A stretch of DNA of 64,000 bases from SXZD01 sp034680345. Lineage in GTDB: Bacteria; Pseudomonadota; Gammaproteobacteria; Burkholderiales; Burkholderiaceae_B. The stretch lies in the NCBI GenBank assembly GCA_034680345.1, contig JAXISZ010000007.1:1-64000 (forward strand), read 5' to 3'. Position numbers and translations under genes: made by a program. The notes beneath the pieces were generated by a model. It worked only from the letters and a program-made list of their open reading frames with translations, did no database searches and was not told where the DNA came from. Below, in pieces: positions 7,502 to 16,530 of the stretch (its first letter is position 1; each line of letters starts with the position of its first letter).

Positions 7502-8191
7502 ATGAATACGCCAACCCTTTTAAAAAATTGCGAAGCTGTGTTATTTGACTTGGATGGCACTTTGTTGCACACCTTGCCAGACTTGGCTGTGGCCGTAAAT
7601 GCCATGCGTGTTGATTTGGGTTATTCTGTTTTGCCAGAGGCGTTGGTGTCGAAATTTGTGGGGAAGGGCGCAGAAAATTTAGTGCATCGTAGTTTAACAG
7701 GACAGATGCACGAGCTAGCGCCGCAAGACCAATTTGCCAAAGCCTATCTTTTGTTTCAGCAGCATTACGATCGTGTTAATGGCCAACATGCGCAGTTTTA
7801 TGACGGGGTACTTGAAGGGTTAACGCAAATGGCTCAAATGGGCTTGCGTTTGGCGGTGGTGACCAATAAACCGGCACGCTATACCTTGCCTTTATTGCAG
7901 GCAACCGGTTTAGATTCTTTTTTTGCAGTGGTGGTGTGTGGTGATACTTGTGCGCATAAAAAGCCGCACCCGTTGCCGTTGTTATATGCGTGTGAAACAA
8001 TTGGTGTATGGCCAGAGGCTGCGCTAATGATTGGTGATAGTTTGAACGACGCTCAAGCAGCCCAGGCTGCTGGTATACCGTGTTGGTTGGTTCCTTATGG
8101 TTACAATGAAGATCGAGATATTTTGCAAATGCCCTGTGCAGGGCATATCCAATCTTTGTTGCAGGCTGCTACTATTTTGCAGGCTGCCTAA
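7502..8191 (+). CDS. gph: Phosphoglycolate phosphatase (HAD family)
   Basis: A HAD hydrolase of 229 residues that dephosphorylates 2-phosphoglycolate. Motif I is FDLDGTLLHT (nucleophile and general acid Asp near residues 16 and 18). Motif II is VVTNKP, and the motif III/IV region is KKPHP...LMIGDSLNDAQAAQAAG. AGGAAG lies 9 nt before the ATG. The position between rpe and trpE is the usual betaproteobacterial order and supports the Gph assignment over other HAD phosphatases. Confidence 0.93.
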   Translation: MNTPTLLKNCEAVLFDLDGTLLHTLPDLAVAVNAMRVDLGYSVLPEALVSKFVGKGAENLVHRSLTGQMHELAPQDQFAKAYLLFQQHYDRVNGQHAQFYDGVLEGLTQMAQMGLRLAVVTNKPARYTLPLLQATGLDSFFAVVVCGDTCAHKKPHPLPLLYACETIGVWPEAALMIGDSLNDAQAAQAAGIPCWLVPYGYNEDRDILQMPCAGHIQSLLQAATILQAA

Positions 8192-8349
8192 AGTTTGTGC
8201 CGGTGGTTATTACTGTATGGTGTTCGGTAGTGCTATTTGGTTTGGTACTGTGGATTTACAATTTGATGCCACAGTGTGTGTAAAAAAGTATAAATAAGCT
8301 GTTGTTAACAGGTCATCAGTATGCAAATTCGTGCTTAGGGCAATCTATT

Positions 8350-9843
8350 ATGATTCAAACGTTTGAGCAATTTCAACAAGCAGTTGCACAAGGTTATAAC
8401 CGCATTCCCTTGGTGGCAGAATATTTTGCAGACTTAGACACGCCCTTGTCTTTGTTTTTAAAATTGGCCAACCAGCCGCGCAGTTTTTTGCTTGAATCGG
8501 TGGTGGGGGGTGAGCGATTTGGTCGTTATTCATTTATTGGACTGCCTGCTAGCACTTGGATCGAAGTGCGTGGCCAAACCACTACGGTTTTTAACCATGG
8601 GCAAGTGGTGCAGACGCAAACCGGCGAACCATTGCATTTCATCGAAAATTTTCATCGGCAGTTTCGGGCGCCAGTCATGGCTGGTTTACCTCGTTTTTGT
8701 GGTGGTTTGGCTGGGTATTTTGGTTACGATACGGTTCGCCTAATAGAGCCGTGTTTGGCAGCAGGCGCCAAACCTGATGATATTGGTATTCCTGATATTC
8801 TATTGATGCTGACAGACCGTTTGGCGGTTTTAGACAACCTAAAAGGCAAAATTTATTTAATTGTTTATGCAGACATTGCGCAGCCTCTGGCATATGAAAG
8901 CGCTGTTGAAACATTACAACACTTGCGTCATCAGTTAAATACGCCGGTTAAATTGCCGTTAAGTCACGCTTCTGAAAAAACCCCTGTGCATCGAATTTTT
9001 CCGAAAGCACAATTTTTAAATGCCGTTAACCGTTGTAAAGAATACATTGCCGCTGGTGATGTCATGCAGGTGGTTATTGGTCAGCGTTTAGCAAAACCGT
9101 TTGAGCAGTCCCCCTTAGTGCTGTATCGTGCATTGCGTTCTTTAAATCCTTCGCCTTACATGTTTTACTATGATATGGGCGACCATCATGTGGTGGGTTC
9201 TTCTCCTGAAATATTGGTGCGACAGGAGCAGCAATTTATGCAGCAAAACTCTGAAACCGTTGTCACTGTTCGCCCTATAGCGGGTACGCGTCCGCGTGGC
9301 AAAACAGCGTTACAAGACCAGGCTTTGGCCCAAGAGTTGTTGCAAGACCCAAAAGAAATAGCTGAACATGTCATGCTCATTGATTTAGCACGCAATGACA
9401 TTGGTCGTATTGCCAAACCTGGTTCAGTTAAAGTTACGGAGCAATTGGTTATTGAACGCTATTCGCATGTGATGCACATTGTGTCCAATGTTGAGGGGCA
9501 TTTACAACCTGGGTTGAGTGCGATGGACGTTTTGAAGGCCAGCTTTCCGGCTGGTACCCTTTCGGGGGCGCCTAAGATTCGAGCGATGGAAATTGTGGAT
9601 GAGCTTGAGCTTACGCCACGGGGTGTCTACGGTGGGGCCTGTGGTTATTGGAGTTTTTCTGGTGCCATGGATTTGGCCATCACCATTCGTTCTGGGGTCA
9701 TTAAATCTGGCACGTTGTACGCTCAGGCAGGTGCGGGTATTGTGGCTGATTCAATTCCAGAAAATGAATGGTTAGAAACTGAGAACAAAGCTGCAGCCAT
9801 AATACGTGCTGCTGAGCAGGTTCAAGAAGGGTTGGACGGGTAG
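8350..9843 (+). CDS. trpE: Anthranilate synthase component I
   Basis: Converts chorismate with NH3 or glutamine-derived ammonia to anthranilate, the first step of tryptophan synthesis. The 497-residue chorismate-binding fold contains GGLAGYFGYD, RPIAGTRPRG, EHVMLIDLARNDIGR, ASFPAGTLSGAPKIRAMEI and a C-terminal AGAGIVADS. ATG 8350 is chosen over 8302 because homologues begin close to it. The 158-bp upstream gap has no Trp-rich leader peptide that would indicate attenuation. Confidence 0.97.
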   Translation: MIQTFEQFQQAVAQGYNRIPLVAEYFADLDTPLSLFLKLANQPRSFLLESVVGGERFGRYSFIGLPASTWIEVRGQTTTVFNHGQVVQTQTGEPLHFIENFHRQFRAPVMAGLPRFCGGLAGYFGYDTVRLIEPCLAAGAKPDDIGIPDILLMLTDRLAVLDNLKGKIYLIVYADIAQPLAYESAVETLQHLRHQLNTPVKLPLSHASEKTPVHRIFPKAQFLNAVNRCKEYIAAGDVMQVVIGQRLAKPFEQSPLVLYRALRSLNPSPYMFYYDMGDHHVVGSSPEILVRQEQQFMQQNSETVVTVRPIAGTRPRGKTALQDQALAQELLQDPKEIAEHVMLIDLARNDIGRIAKPGSVKVTEQLVIERYSHVMHIVSNVEGHLQPGLSAMDVLKASFPAGTLSGAPKIRAMEIVDELELTPRGVYGGACGYWSFSGAMDLAITIRSGVIKSGTLYAQAGAGIVADSIPENEWLETENKAAAIIRAAEQVQEGLDG

Positions 9844-10243
9844 TTGGGAATATATTGTAGTGTTAGGTTTGAAGTTAGGTTTGAAAGTTTTAACTTAATC
9901 TAACTTTTTGTTTTAAAATCCAAAAAATTGTGCTTCACTTAGGGGCAAGTCCAGCGCCTCAAACCTTTGAGTCCGCAACACCCTGCAATATCGATCAACA
10001 GAAACCGCACCATCATTGGTGTAGCTCGACAAGCTGTCATTGATTTTTGGTAGTATAACTCTAGTTAGTTGGGTCTTTAGACTCAGTGTTTTAAGCAAAC
10101 CAGCTATTGCTCAGTTTCGAACCATGGTTTTCTTAAAAATTTATTGATTTAATATGTGTGTCAATAAGCACTGATTGAAATTGCGGGTGTAGTTACCATC
10201 GCCTTGATTAAATTTACAATTAAAACAATGGGTTAATGCCTGT
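9844..10243. other. 400-bp gap inside the trp cluster, no convincing gene
   Basis: trpE and trpG are normally close together, but here 400 bp separate them. The gap holds a 12-bp tandem repeat (9862-9885), a 7-bp inverted repeat TTATTGA/TCAATAA (10141-10147 and 10161-10167), and a 61-codon minus-strand frame (9913-10098). That frame starts with TTG, has no ribosome site, and has no recognisable product. It may be a decayed gene or insertion scar. An independent promoter for trpGDC would have to lie here. Confidence 0.5.
9862..9885 (+). repeat. Two exact tandem copies of GTTAGGTTTGAA
   Basis: The 12-bp unit GTTAGGTTTGAA occurs at 9862-9873 and again at 9874-9885, right after the trpE stop. 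A partial echo (TAACTTAATCTAAC) in inverted sense follows. Function unknown. Confidence 0.7.
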
Positions 10244-10825
10244 ATGCTACTTATGATTGATAATTATGATTCTTTTACTTACAACTTGGTGCAATACTTT
10301 GGCGAATTGGGCCAAGATGTTCGGGTTTACCGCAACGATGCTTTGAATGTGGCCGACATTGAGGCCATGAATCCTACGGCTATTTGTATTTCCCCGGGGC
10401 CTTGCACACCTTTGCAAGCGGGTATTTCTGTGGCGGTGATTCAAAAATTTATGGGTAAAAAACCCATTTTAGGCGTGTGTTTGGGGCATCAAGCGATTGG
10501 TGAGGCTTTAGGTGGGCGCATTGTTCGTGCTAAAACAATTATGCACGGTAAAACTTCTGCTGTTGAGCATAACAATATAGGGGTGTTTCGTGGATTGCCC
10601 AATCCTTTAACTTGCATTCGTTACCATTCCTTGGCCATTGAATGGTCTAGTTTACCTGCTTGTTTAGAGGTGACAGCGCAAACAGCAGATGGTGAAATTA
10701 TGGGGGTGCGTCACCGTGATTGTTTGTTAGAAGGGGTGCAGTTTCATCCAGAATCTATTTTGTCAGAGCGCGGGCATGATTTATTAAGGAATTTTTTAAT
10801 TCAGGCTGAAATGGTGTGCCCATGA
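10244..10825 (+). CDS. trpG: Anthranilate synthase component II (glutamine amidotransferase)
   Basis: Supplies ammonia to TrpE by hydrolysing glutamine. A class I amidotransferase of 193 residues. It has the oxyanion/PGP region ISPGPCTP, the catalytic Cys in GVCLGHQAIGEALGG, and the His-Glu pair in GVQFHPESIL. Its TGA overlaps the ATG of trpD (ATGA at 10822-10825), indicating translational coupling. It could also serve PabB, but the trp context favours TrpG. Confidence 0.95.
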   Translation: MLLMIDNYDSFTYNLVQYFGELGQDVRVYRNDALNVADIEAMNPTAICISPGPCTPLQAGISVAVIQKFMGKKPILGVCLGHQAIGEALGGRIVRAKTIMHGKTSAVEHNNIGVFRGLPNPLTCIRYHSLAIEWSSLPACLEVTAQTADGEIMGVRHRDCLLEGVQFHPESILSERGHDLLRNFLIQAEMVCP

Positions 10826-11874
10826 GTGTTTTGTTTTCTGGTGCATTGCAACTATTGTTGGACAAACAAGATTTAACAACAGAAACCATGTTGGCTGTGT
10901 TTCGACAAATGATGACCGGTCAGCTCAATGACGCGCAAATAGCAGCGTTTATTATTGCATTGCGTTGCAAAGGTGAGACAGTGTCAGAGGTGGCGGCAGC
11001 TGCCCGCGTGATGCGAGAATTGGTAACGCCTGTGCCGATTGCAAACCTTGATTTGCACAGACGCTTGGTGGACCTGTGTGGAACAGGCGGAGATGCTGCG
11101 CATACTTTTAATATTTCCACAGCGGCTATGTTTGTTGCTGCGGCTGCTGGCGTGGTTGTGGCCAAGCATGGTGGGCGTAGTGTTTCTTCTTCTAGTGGCA
11201 GTGCTGATGTGTTAGAAGCTATGGGAGCCAATATTGCGCTTGACCCCATGGCAGTGGCGCAATGTTTAGAGAAAACAGGTGTGGGGTTTATGTTTGCGCC
11301 AAATCATCACAGCGCCATGAAATATGCGGCCCCTGTGCGCAAAGCCTTGGGGGTGCGAACGGTATTTAATATTTTAGGCCCACTGACTAACCCGGCGGGC
11401 GCAAAACGGCAACTGATGGGGGTGTTTCGTAAAGAATTATTGCTTCTACAAGCACACGTGTTGCAGCAATTGGGTAGTGATCATGCGATGCTGGTGCATG
11501 GCGCCAATGGTATGGACGAAATGGTGTTGTGCGGTCCTACCCATGTGGTGGAATTGAAGCACGGTCAGATCATACAATACGATGTTACCCCAGAAGCGGT
11601 GGGGTTATCTACACAGTCGCATGACCCGTTAACAGCCACGTCAATTACTTCTTCTAAAGACAAGATTTTTCAGGTATTGCGCGATAACCCGTCAGGGGCA
11701 ATGCGCGATATCGTGATATTCAATGCGGGTGCTGCTATATACTTGGGTGCAAAAGCGCAAGACTTGCGTGAAGGCGTTTGTATTGCTCAGCAGGTGGTTG
11801 CTAGCGGCGCTGCTTGGCAGTGTTTGCAGCAGTTTATTCAAGCCACACAAAACACAGGGGATATTAACCCGTGA
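10822..11874 (+). CDS. trpD: Anthranilate phosphoribosyltransferase
   Basis: Transfers phosphoribose from PRPP to anthranilate. The PRPP and Mg2+ binding segments are visible: LCGTGGDAAHTFNIST near residue 80 and KHGGRSVSSSSGSADVLEAMG near 112. NILGPLTNPAGAKRQLMGVF and GMDEM follow. ATG 10822 overlaps the trpG stop as ATGA and is preferred to the upstream GTG at 10816. Length is typical at about 350 residues. Confidence 0.96.
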   Translation: MSVLFSGALQLLLDKQDLTTETMLAVFRQMMTGQLNDAQIAAFIIALRCKGETVSEVAAAARVMRELVTPVPIANLDLHRRLVDLCGTGGDAAHTFNISTAAMFVAAAAGVVVAKHGGRSVSSSSGSADVLEAMGANIALDPMAVAQCLEKTGVGFMFAPNHHSAMKYAAPVRKALGVRTVFNILGPLTNPAGAKRQLMGVFRKELLLLQAHVLQQLGSDHAMLVHGANGMDEMVLCGPTHVVELKHGQIIQYDVTPEAVGLSTQSHDPLTATSITSSKDKIFQVLRDNPSGAMRDIVIFNAGAAIYLGAKAQDLREGVCIAQQVVASGAAWQCLQQFIQATQNTGDINP

Positions 11875-12662
11875 ATAATATTTTAGAAAAAATTGTAACC
11901 ACCAAGCACCAAGAGGTGGTGCAGGCGCGCCAAATTTATTCGCAACGGGATTGGTTGGCGTTGGCACAACAACAGTTAGCGCCCCGTGGGTTTTATAAGG
12001 CCATGCGTGCAGCTGTTGCTGTTGGCCGATCGGCTGTTATTGCAGAAATTAAAAAAGCCAGCCCGAGCAAAGGTGTTTTGCGAGAGGTGTTTGATCCTGC
12101 GGAAATTGCTTCGAGTTATGCGCAAGCTGGAGCCAGTTGTTTATCTGTACTGACTGACCAGCAGTACTTTCAGGGGCATGACGATTATTTGAAACAAGCG
12201 CGGCAAGCATGCCTGCTTCCGGTAATTCGGAAAGATTTTATCGTTGATCCTTATCAAATTGTACAGGCTCGTGCTTTGGGGGCTGACGCCATTTTGCTGA
12301 TTGCGGCCATTTTATCCTTAACCCAGTTAAAAGACTATGAAGCCTTGGCTTTCGAGTTGGGAATGGACGTGTTGGTTGAAGCTCATGACTCGCAAGAGCT
12401 TGATTTGGCTTTGCAGTTAAAAACGCCATTAATTGGTGTAAACAATCGCAATTTAAAAACATTTGATGTGTCTTTAGACACCACTGTACAGTTAAAATCC
12501 CGTGTGGGCCTTGATCGCTTATTGGTTACAGAAAGCGGTATTGCAAATGCTGCTGATGTAGCGAAAATGCGGGCCAATGGTGTGCATGCCTTTTTGGTGG
12601 GCGAGGCGTTTATGCGCGAGCCTAATCCGGGCGATGGTTTGCGGCGGATATTTGCAATTTAA
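11871..12662 (+). CDS. trpC: Indole-3-glycerol phosphate synthase
   Basis: Forms indole-3-glycerol phosphate from CdRP. A TIM barrel of 263 residues with the catalytic EIKKASPSKG near residue 58, VIRKDFIVDPYQI, GVNNRNLKTF and ESGIA. The GTG start at 11871 overlaps the trpD stop (GTGA). No trpF, trpB or trpA follows; these are often elsewhere in betaproteobacteria. No terminator hairpin is obvious in the following 276 bp. Confidence 0.96.
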   Translation: MNNILEKIVTTKHQEVVQARQIYSQRDWLALAQQQLAPRGFYKAMRAAVAVGRSAVIAEIKKASPSKGVLREVFDPAEIASSYAQAGASCLSVLTDQQYFQGHDDYLKQARQACLLPVIRKDFIVDPYQIVQARALGADAILLIAAILSLTQLKDYEALAFELGMDVLVEAHDSQELDLALQLKTPLIGVNNRNLKTFDVSLDTTVQLKSRVGLDRLLVTESGIANAADVAKMRANGVHAFLVGEAFMREPNPGDGLRRIFAI

Positions 12663-12938
12663 TTTTGTTTAACACACCGGTCTACACTATAGGGCAAGGG
12701 AGCGGGATACCACGGTTTTTATTGGCTCAATATCGTTTTGACAGGTTTGGTTGCGCGGAATCGTTACACTAATCATCAAGAGTAAGTCTAAAAATTAGGC
12801 GCCGTTTTATTGCAAGACGTTGTATGCCGAGTTGGTTTTGTGTCACTCTAATTGTTTAACCAAAGATGGGTTGTTTTTGTTGTTTAGGCATTATCCCGTT
12901 ATCTTGTTGCTTTCTTTGGTAATACAATGGGTTAAGGT

Positions 12939-15494
12939 TTGACATTTCCTCAATACCATGTGGTTCAAAAAGGTGACACATTGTGGCGTTTATCGCGCCA
13001 TTATAAGCTGGACATTCATTACCTTGCGCGTTTAAATCATTTAAAAGGCGAACGTTGCCATTTTTTAGCAATTGGCCAGCGTTTGCGTTTGCAAGGGCAG
13101 TCAATTGATCCACCCTGCGATTTAAAGGTGCGCATTTTAGATGCGGCCTTTTCTCCTGTTGCATACGCGCATTTGGTTTTATTTGCTGACAATCAATGCT
13201 TAGAATTTTTTGCAGATGAGGACGGTTGTGCGGGTCCTTTTCGTATTAATCAGCTTAGCTTGGGTGTGCGTATCGACTTTAAAAACATTGCTGAGCAATG
13301 GGAAACAGTAGCACAAATTAACTTGTTGCCTGAGGGTTTGTCTACGCTCACAGTGCAGTCGGGTGCGGTGTTGGTAAAGGTACAGGCTGCTCAGGTTACG
13401 GGTAGGGGTAGTAATACGCCTAAAGCAGTGGATGACCATTTACAACGTGTGAGTGAAAAAAACATTACAGCGCAAGTTACGGCAAACCCAAAACTAATAA
13501 CACAGTCGGTAAAAGGTAAAACGCTAGAGCCTTGGCAGCCTGAGCAAATTCAAACGCGTGAAGCCGGTGGTATTAAAACATTAACACTGGTACCAATGCA
13601 TGCAAAAGACGGTTTAAAGTTGTGCCCGTCTAATGAACTATACCGAGAACCCATTGTAGTTGCCGCAAAAAAAAATCAAGTACCTGCGGTTTTTTTAGCA
13701 GCCTTAATTGAAGTTGAAAGCCATAAGTTAACGGTATTGGGTTCATCCAGTGTTAGAGATGCTAAGTTAAAACCGGTTGCCTATAGTCAATGGTGTCACG
13801 GGAACCGAGACAGTTTATCTACCCAAGCGGTGGGATTGTGTCAATTTCAAATGGCGGCTTGGCTAGATGTTGCGGTTTCCCCTAAAACATTGCTTAATGC
13901 AAAACTGTGTGCAGAATTGCGAACACAAGGTTTGTATTACGATACGCCAAAGTCTCTGGCCTATAAAAAATACAGCAAAATTTTGTTTGATCAGCAACAA
14001 CGCGAATTGCATCCAAAGTTATATTTACCGTATCGCTTGAATACAGAGATTGCTATTGATGCAGCGGCCTATTATGTAAAAACTCGCCTACAGCAATGCA
14101 TACAAGACCAGACTTGGAAAAAATGGTATGAGCGGTTGAATGAACGCGAGCAAATGATGTTGATGTACGCATGTTTTAATTTAGGCCCTGTGGGAGTTAA
14201 ACACCGTTTGGTTAATGTGTGGTCTGATTTTCAAGCGTCTCATTATTTTAATATAAAAGACTTAACGGAACAGCAAAGGCTAAGCGCTTTTATTTTGAAT
14301 ATAAAAGGCGAATTAAAATCGTTACTCGGCGTTACTTGGCCTGCTCGATTTATGCCGGAACGTTTTATGGTTAATCCCAGTAATTTTCCTGAAAACAATT
14401 GGGTTGTGTTATTAAAAAAATTGCATCAGTTTAATCAGTCTCATGTTTCTGATAAACCTTATGGCTATTATCGCTCTGTTGATTCTTTGGCACAAAGTCA
14501 AAAAAATAAAAACAGTGATGTTCAAACGCCATCAAAAACTGTAACAGAACATTTTTCTGCTGTAACGAAATCTCAAGAAAAAGAGAAACACGCAGAAAAA
14601 TTAAAACTCACAGAAAGCCCTAAGATTGAAGAACAACCAAAATTTGCAGAAAACCTAACGCATCAACAATCAACAACTGAAAAACGCAACATAGTTTCTG
14701 AAAAAAAGCAGCATCGTTTGGGTAAACCTCGGCCAGTGTCAGCAGTTGAAATGCAAATTAATAACCCACAGCGTAGTTGGCCAAAACCTCTTTACCATGC
14801 GCCTTTACAAAGTTTGGAAATTCGCAGTTTAAGCCCAGGTGGGCAAAGTATACATCCGGTGAAGTGTGCATTTGGTCCTTTTCGTGTTGAAAGTACAATG
14901 AAAGGTAGGGCTCATTATGGTATTGACTTAGCATGCGAAAAAAATCAGCCTATTTATTCAATGTTTGATGGCCAAATTGTTAAACAGGCTTATGAAGCAT
15001 CTGGTTTTGGTCACTATATACAAATTTACCACGAACAAAAAGATTTGCCAGACATTGCAAAGCAATATATTGAATTACTTGGATTAAAAGGGTTTTCTTT
15101 ATTGTATGCGCACACGGAACCAAATATTAAAAATGGTATTCATCATAAAGAAAAAATTTTTGTGAAGTCTGGCGAGATTATTGGTTTTACAGGCTGTTCA
15201 GGCAATGCCAGCGCAATGATAAATAAATCCGATGGTTGCCATTTACACTTAGAGACTAGGGCTGGTTGGCAGTCGGGCACAACCGCAATTGATCCTTTAC
15301 CATTATTTCCTTTATTGGCTATTGATAATGTTTGCGTTATTCATAAACACAACCATTTATGGGACTCTATCGCTTTCCCACGGTCTTTTTGCAAAACACC
15401 GGCTTGTCGCTGGTGCCCAAAGTTAAAAGATCGATTTCCAATTAAACCACCAATAAAAGCTTGGCGATTTTTTGCTAATTATCCTTTAAGTTAA
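12939..15494 (+). CDS. LysM / lytic transglycosylase-like / M23 peptidase multidomain protein without signal peptide; candidate exported effector
   Basis: An 851-residue protein. Residues 5-52 form a LysM domain (HVVQKGDTLWRLSRHY). Residues about 60-150 form a beta-rich region of unknown family. Residues 215-400 resemble a lysozyme-like transglycosylase (ALIEVES with Glu258/Glu260, AVGLCQF near 297, ACFNLGPVGV). A Lys/Glu-rich linker covers about 510-600. A C-terminal M23 endopeptidase follows, with an apparently complete metal site: HYGID (His659, Asp663), LLYAHTE, and HLHLE (His768, His770). About 60 basic, Cys-containing residues follow the M23 core. There is no Sec signal or membrane segment. 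The TTG start at 12939 is uncertain; a GTG at 12960 is the alternative. Two paralogous membrane-anchored proteins follow. By analogy with LysM-bearing, type VI-delivered peptidoglycan hydrolases I infer a wall-degrading effector; a phage-type or self-wall enzyme is the alternative. Confidence 0.75.
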   Translation: MTFPQYHVVQKGDTLWRLSRHYKLDIHYLARLNHLKGERCHFLAIGQRLRLQGQSIDPPCDLKVRILDAAFSPVAYAHLVLFADNQCLEFFADEDGCAGPFRINQLSLGVRIDFKNIAEQWETVAQINLLPEGLSTLTVQSGAVLVKVQAAQVTGRGSNTPKAVDDHLQRVSEKNITAQVTANPKLITQSVKGKTLEPWQPEQIQTREAGGIKTLTLVPMHAKDGLKLCPSNELYREPIVVAAKKNQVPAVFLAALIEVESHKLTVLGSSSVRDAKLKPVAYSQWCHGNRDSLSTQAVGLCQFQMAAWLDVAVSPKTLLNAKLCAELRTQGLYYDTPKSLAYKKYSKILFDQQQRELHPKLYLPYRLNTEIAIDAAAYYVKTRLQQCIQDQTWKKWYERLNEREQMMLMYACFNLGPVGVKHRLVNVWSDFQASHYFNIKDLTEQQRLSAFILNIKGELKSLLGVTWPARFMPERFMVNPSNFPENNWVVLLKKLHQFNQSHVSDKPYGYYRSVDSLAQSQKNKNSDVQTPSKTVTEHFSAVTKSQEKEKHAEKLKLTESPKIEEQPKFAENLTHQQSTTEKRNIVSEKKQHRLGKPRPVSAVEMQINNPQRSWPKPLYHAPLQSLEIRSLSPGGQSIHPVKCAFGPFRVESTMKGRAHYGIDLACEKNQPIYSMFDGQIVKQAYEASGFGHYIQIYHEQKDLPDIAKQYIELLGLKGFSLLYAHTEPNIKNGIHHKEKIFVKSGEIIGFTGCSGNASAMINKSDGCHLHLETRAGWQSGTTAIDPLPLFPLLAIDNVCVIHKHNHLWDSIAFPRSFCKTPACRWCPKLKDRFPIKPPIKAWRFFANYPLS

Positions 15495-15519
15495 TTTATA
15501 AAGATTAAAAAATAAACGC

Positions 15520-16530
15520 ATGAAAAAGATAAAAAAAAATTCATTTGTTTTAATGTTTTTTGTTGGAATTGCATTTTATTTCTTATTTAAATATAAATTA
15601 AATTTTTTTTTTCCAAAATTTGTGAGTAATCAATCTCCTTATTTACATTGTAGTTTTAGACCATTTGAAGATTTGGTGAATTCACAAGATGAAGAAACCA
15701 GTAGTTTGTGCCCTTTTGCTAAAGATTCGTCTTTTCAATTTAATCACGACGAATTTTTGCCTTTTTTATCTGATTTAATCAAAAAGTATTACTCTGACTA
15801 TACTTTAGAATTTGCTAATATTTTAGATGATGAATTTGATTCTGATGCATCTAGTTTATTTAAGTTAAATGCTTTCGACCGAATTTTAGCGGCGAATCAA
15901 AAAACAATTGTGGTTTGGCCATGTCGTTCTCAAAGCCCGATGCATGCCATGGGTCAAAATACAATGATGTTTGTTATTTGCGGTGCAAAAATTACGCCCG
16001 ACACATTTAAAAATAATACAATGAACAGAACAGCTTTTTTTTGGGCTGGTATTGCAGAAAAAGATGATCCAGTTAAAAGTGAAAAGCGCTTATACACAAT
16101 CGAGCAGCCATTAGAAAAAGGCCTTTTTCTTGCAGATATTTTAATTTATAACACCCGTTTAGCATTACAAGTCGATAAAGCGCAAGATTTTGGCACCAAA
16201 ATTTGGAAAAAAGAATCTACTTTGTACGCTTATGACCAAGAAAAATTTTATCCATTATTAACTTACCCCAGTTTAATTGATGAAACTCAACTGGATGTTT
16301 GTAAGGATTCACAGTCTAGTCTTTGTAGCTTGCGAGAGTTTGAATTGTCTTTACAGTTTAAAGTGTCAAAGCAATCAATGGACGCGTATTTGATAGAAAA
16401 GCGTTCTGTAAACGGTAAGCAAGCGGTTGTTAAAAATTATTATCCCATTGCTTTCAACGAAAATCAATGGTCTTACCGTTATACACATATTCAACCCGAT
16501 TTAAGTTTTCCCGTGAATCGTTATGAGTAA
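15520..16530 (+). CDS. Membrane-anchored periplasmic-type protein, copy A (candidate immunity protein)
   Basis: 336 residues, family not recognised. A lysine-rich start is followed by one hydrophobic helix (about residues 9-31), so the rest should face the periplasm. Cys residues occur in a near-N-terminal pair, in WPCR (near residue 130), in FVICGA (near 154) and in a C-terminal pair CKDSQSSLC. Each has a counterpart in the next gene, as do FLADILIYNTRLALQV and LYAYDQEKFYPLLTYP. The gene begins 25 bp after the LysM/M23 gene and overlaps the next gene by 8 bp, so all three probably form one transcript. It is strikingly AT-rich compared with the trp genes. The immunity role is inferred only from position and topology. 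Confidence 0.7.
   Translation: MKKIKKNSFVLMFFVGIAFYFLFKYKLNFFFPKFVSNQSPYLHCSFRPFEDLVNSQDEETSSLCPFAKDSSFQFNHDEFLPFLSDLIKKYYSDYTLEFANILDDEFDSDASSLFKLNAFDRILAANQKTIVVWPCRSQSPMHAMGQNTMMFVICGAKITPDTFKNNTMNRTAFFWAGIAEKDDPVKSEKRLYTIEQPLEKGLFLADILIYNTRLALQVDKAQDFGTKIWKKESTLYAYDQEKFYPLLTYPSLIDETQLDVCKDSQSSLCSLREFELSLQFKVSKQSMDAYLIEKRSVNGKQAVVKNYYPIAFNENQWSYRYTHIQPDLSFPVNRYE

Noticed and set aside
8192..8349. Possible trp attenuator or leader peptide before trpE
   Set aside because: The only small frame (ATG 8218) contains a single Trp codon, and no terminator/antiterminator pair is visible.
9913..10098. 61-codon minus-strand frame between trpE and trpG
   Set aside because: TTG start, no ribosome site and no recognisable product. 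Kept only as part of the described gap.
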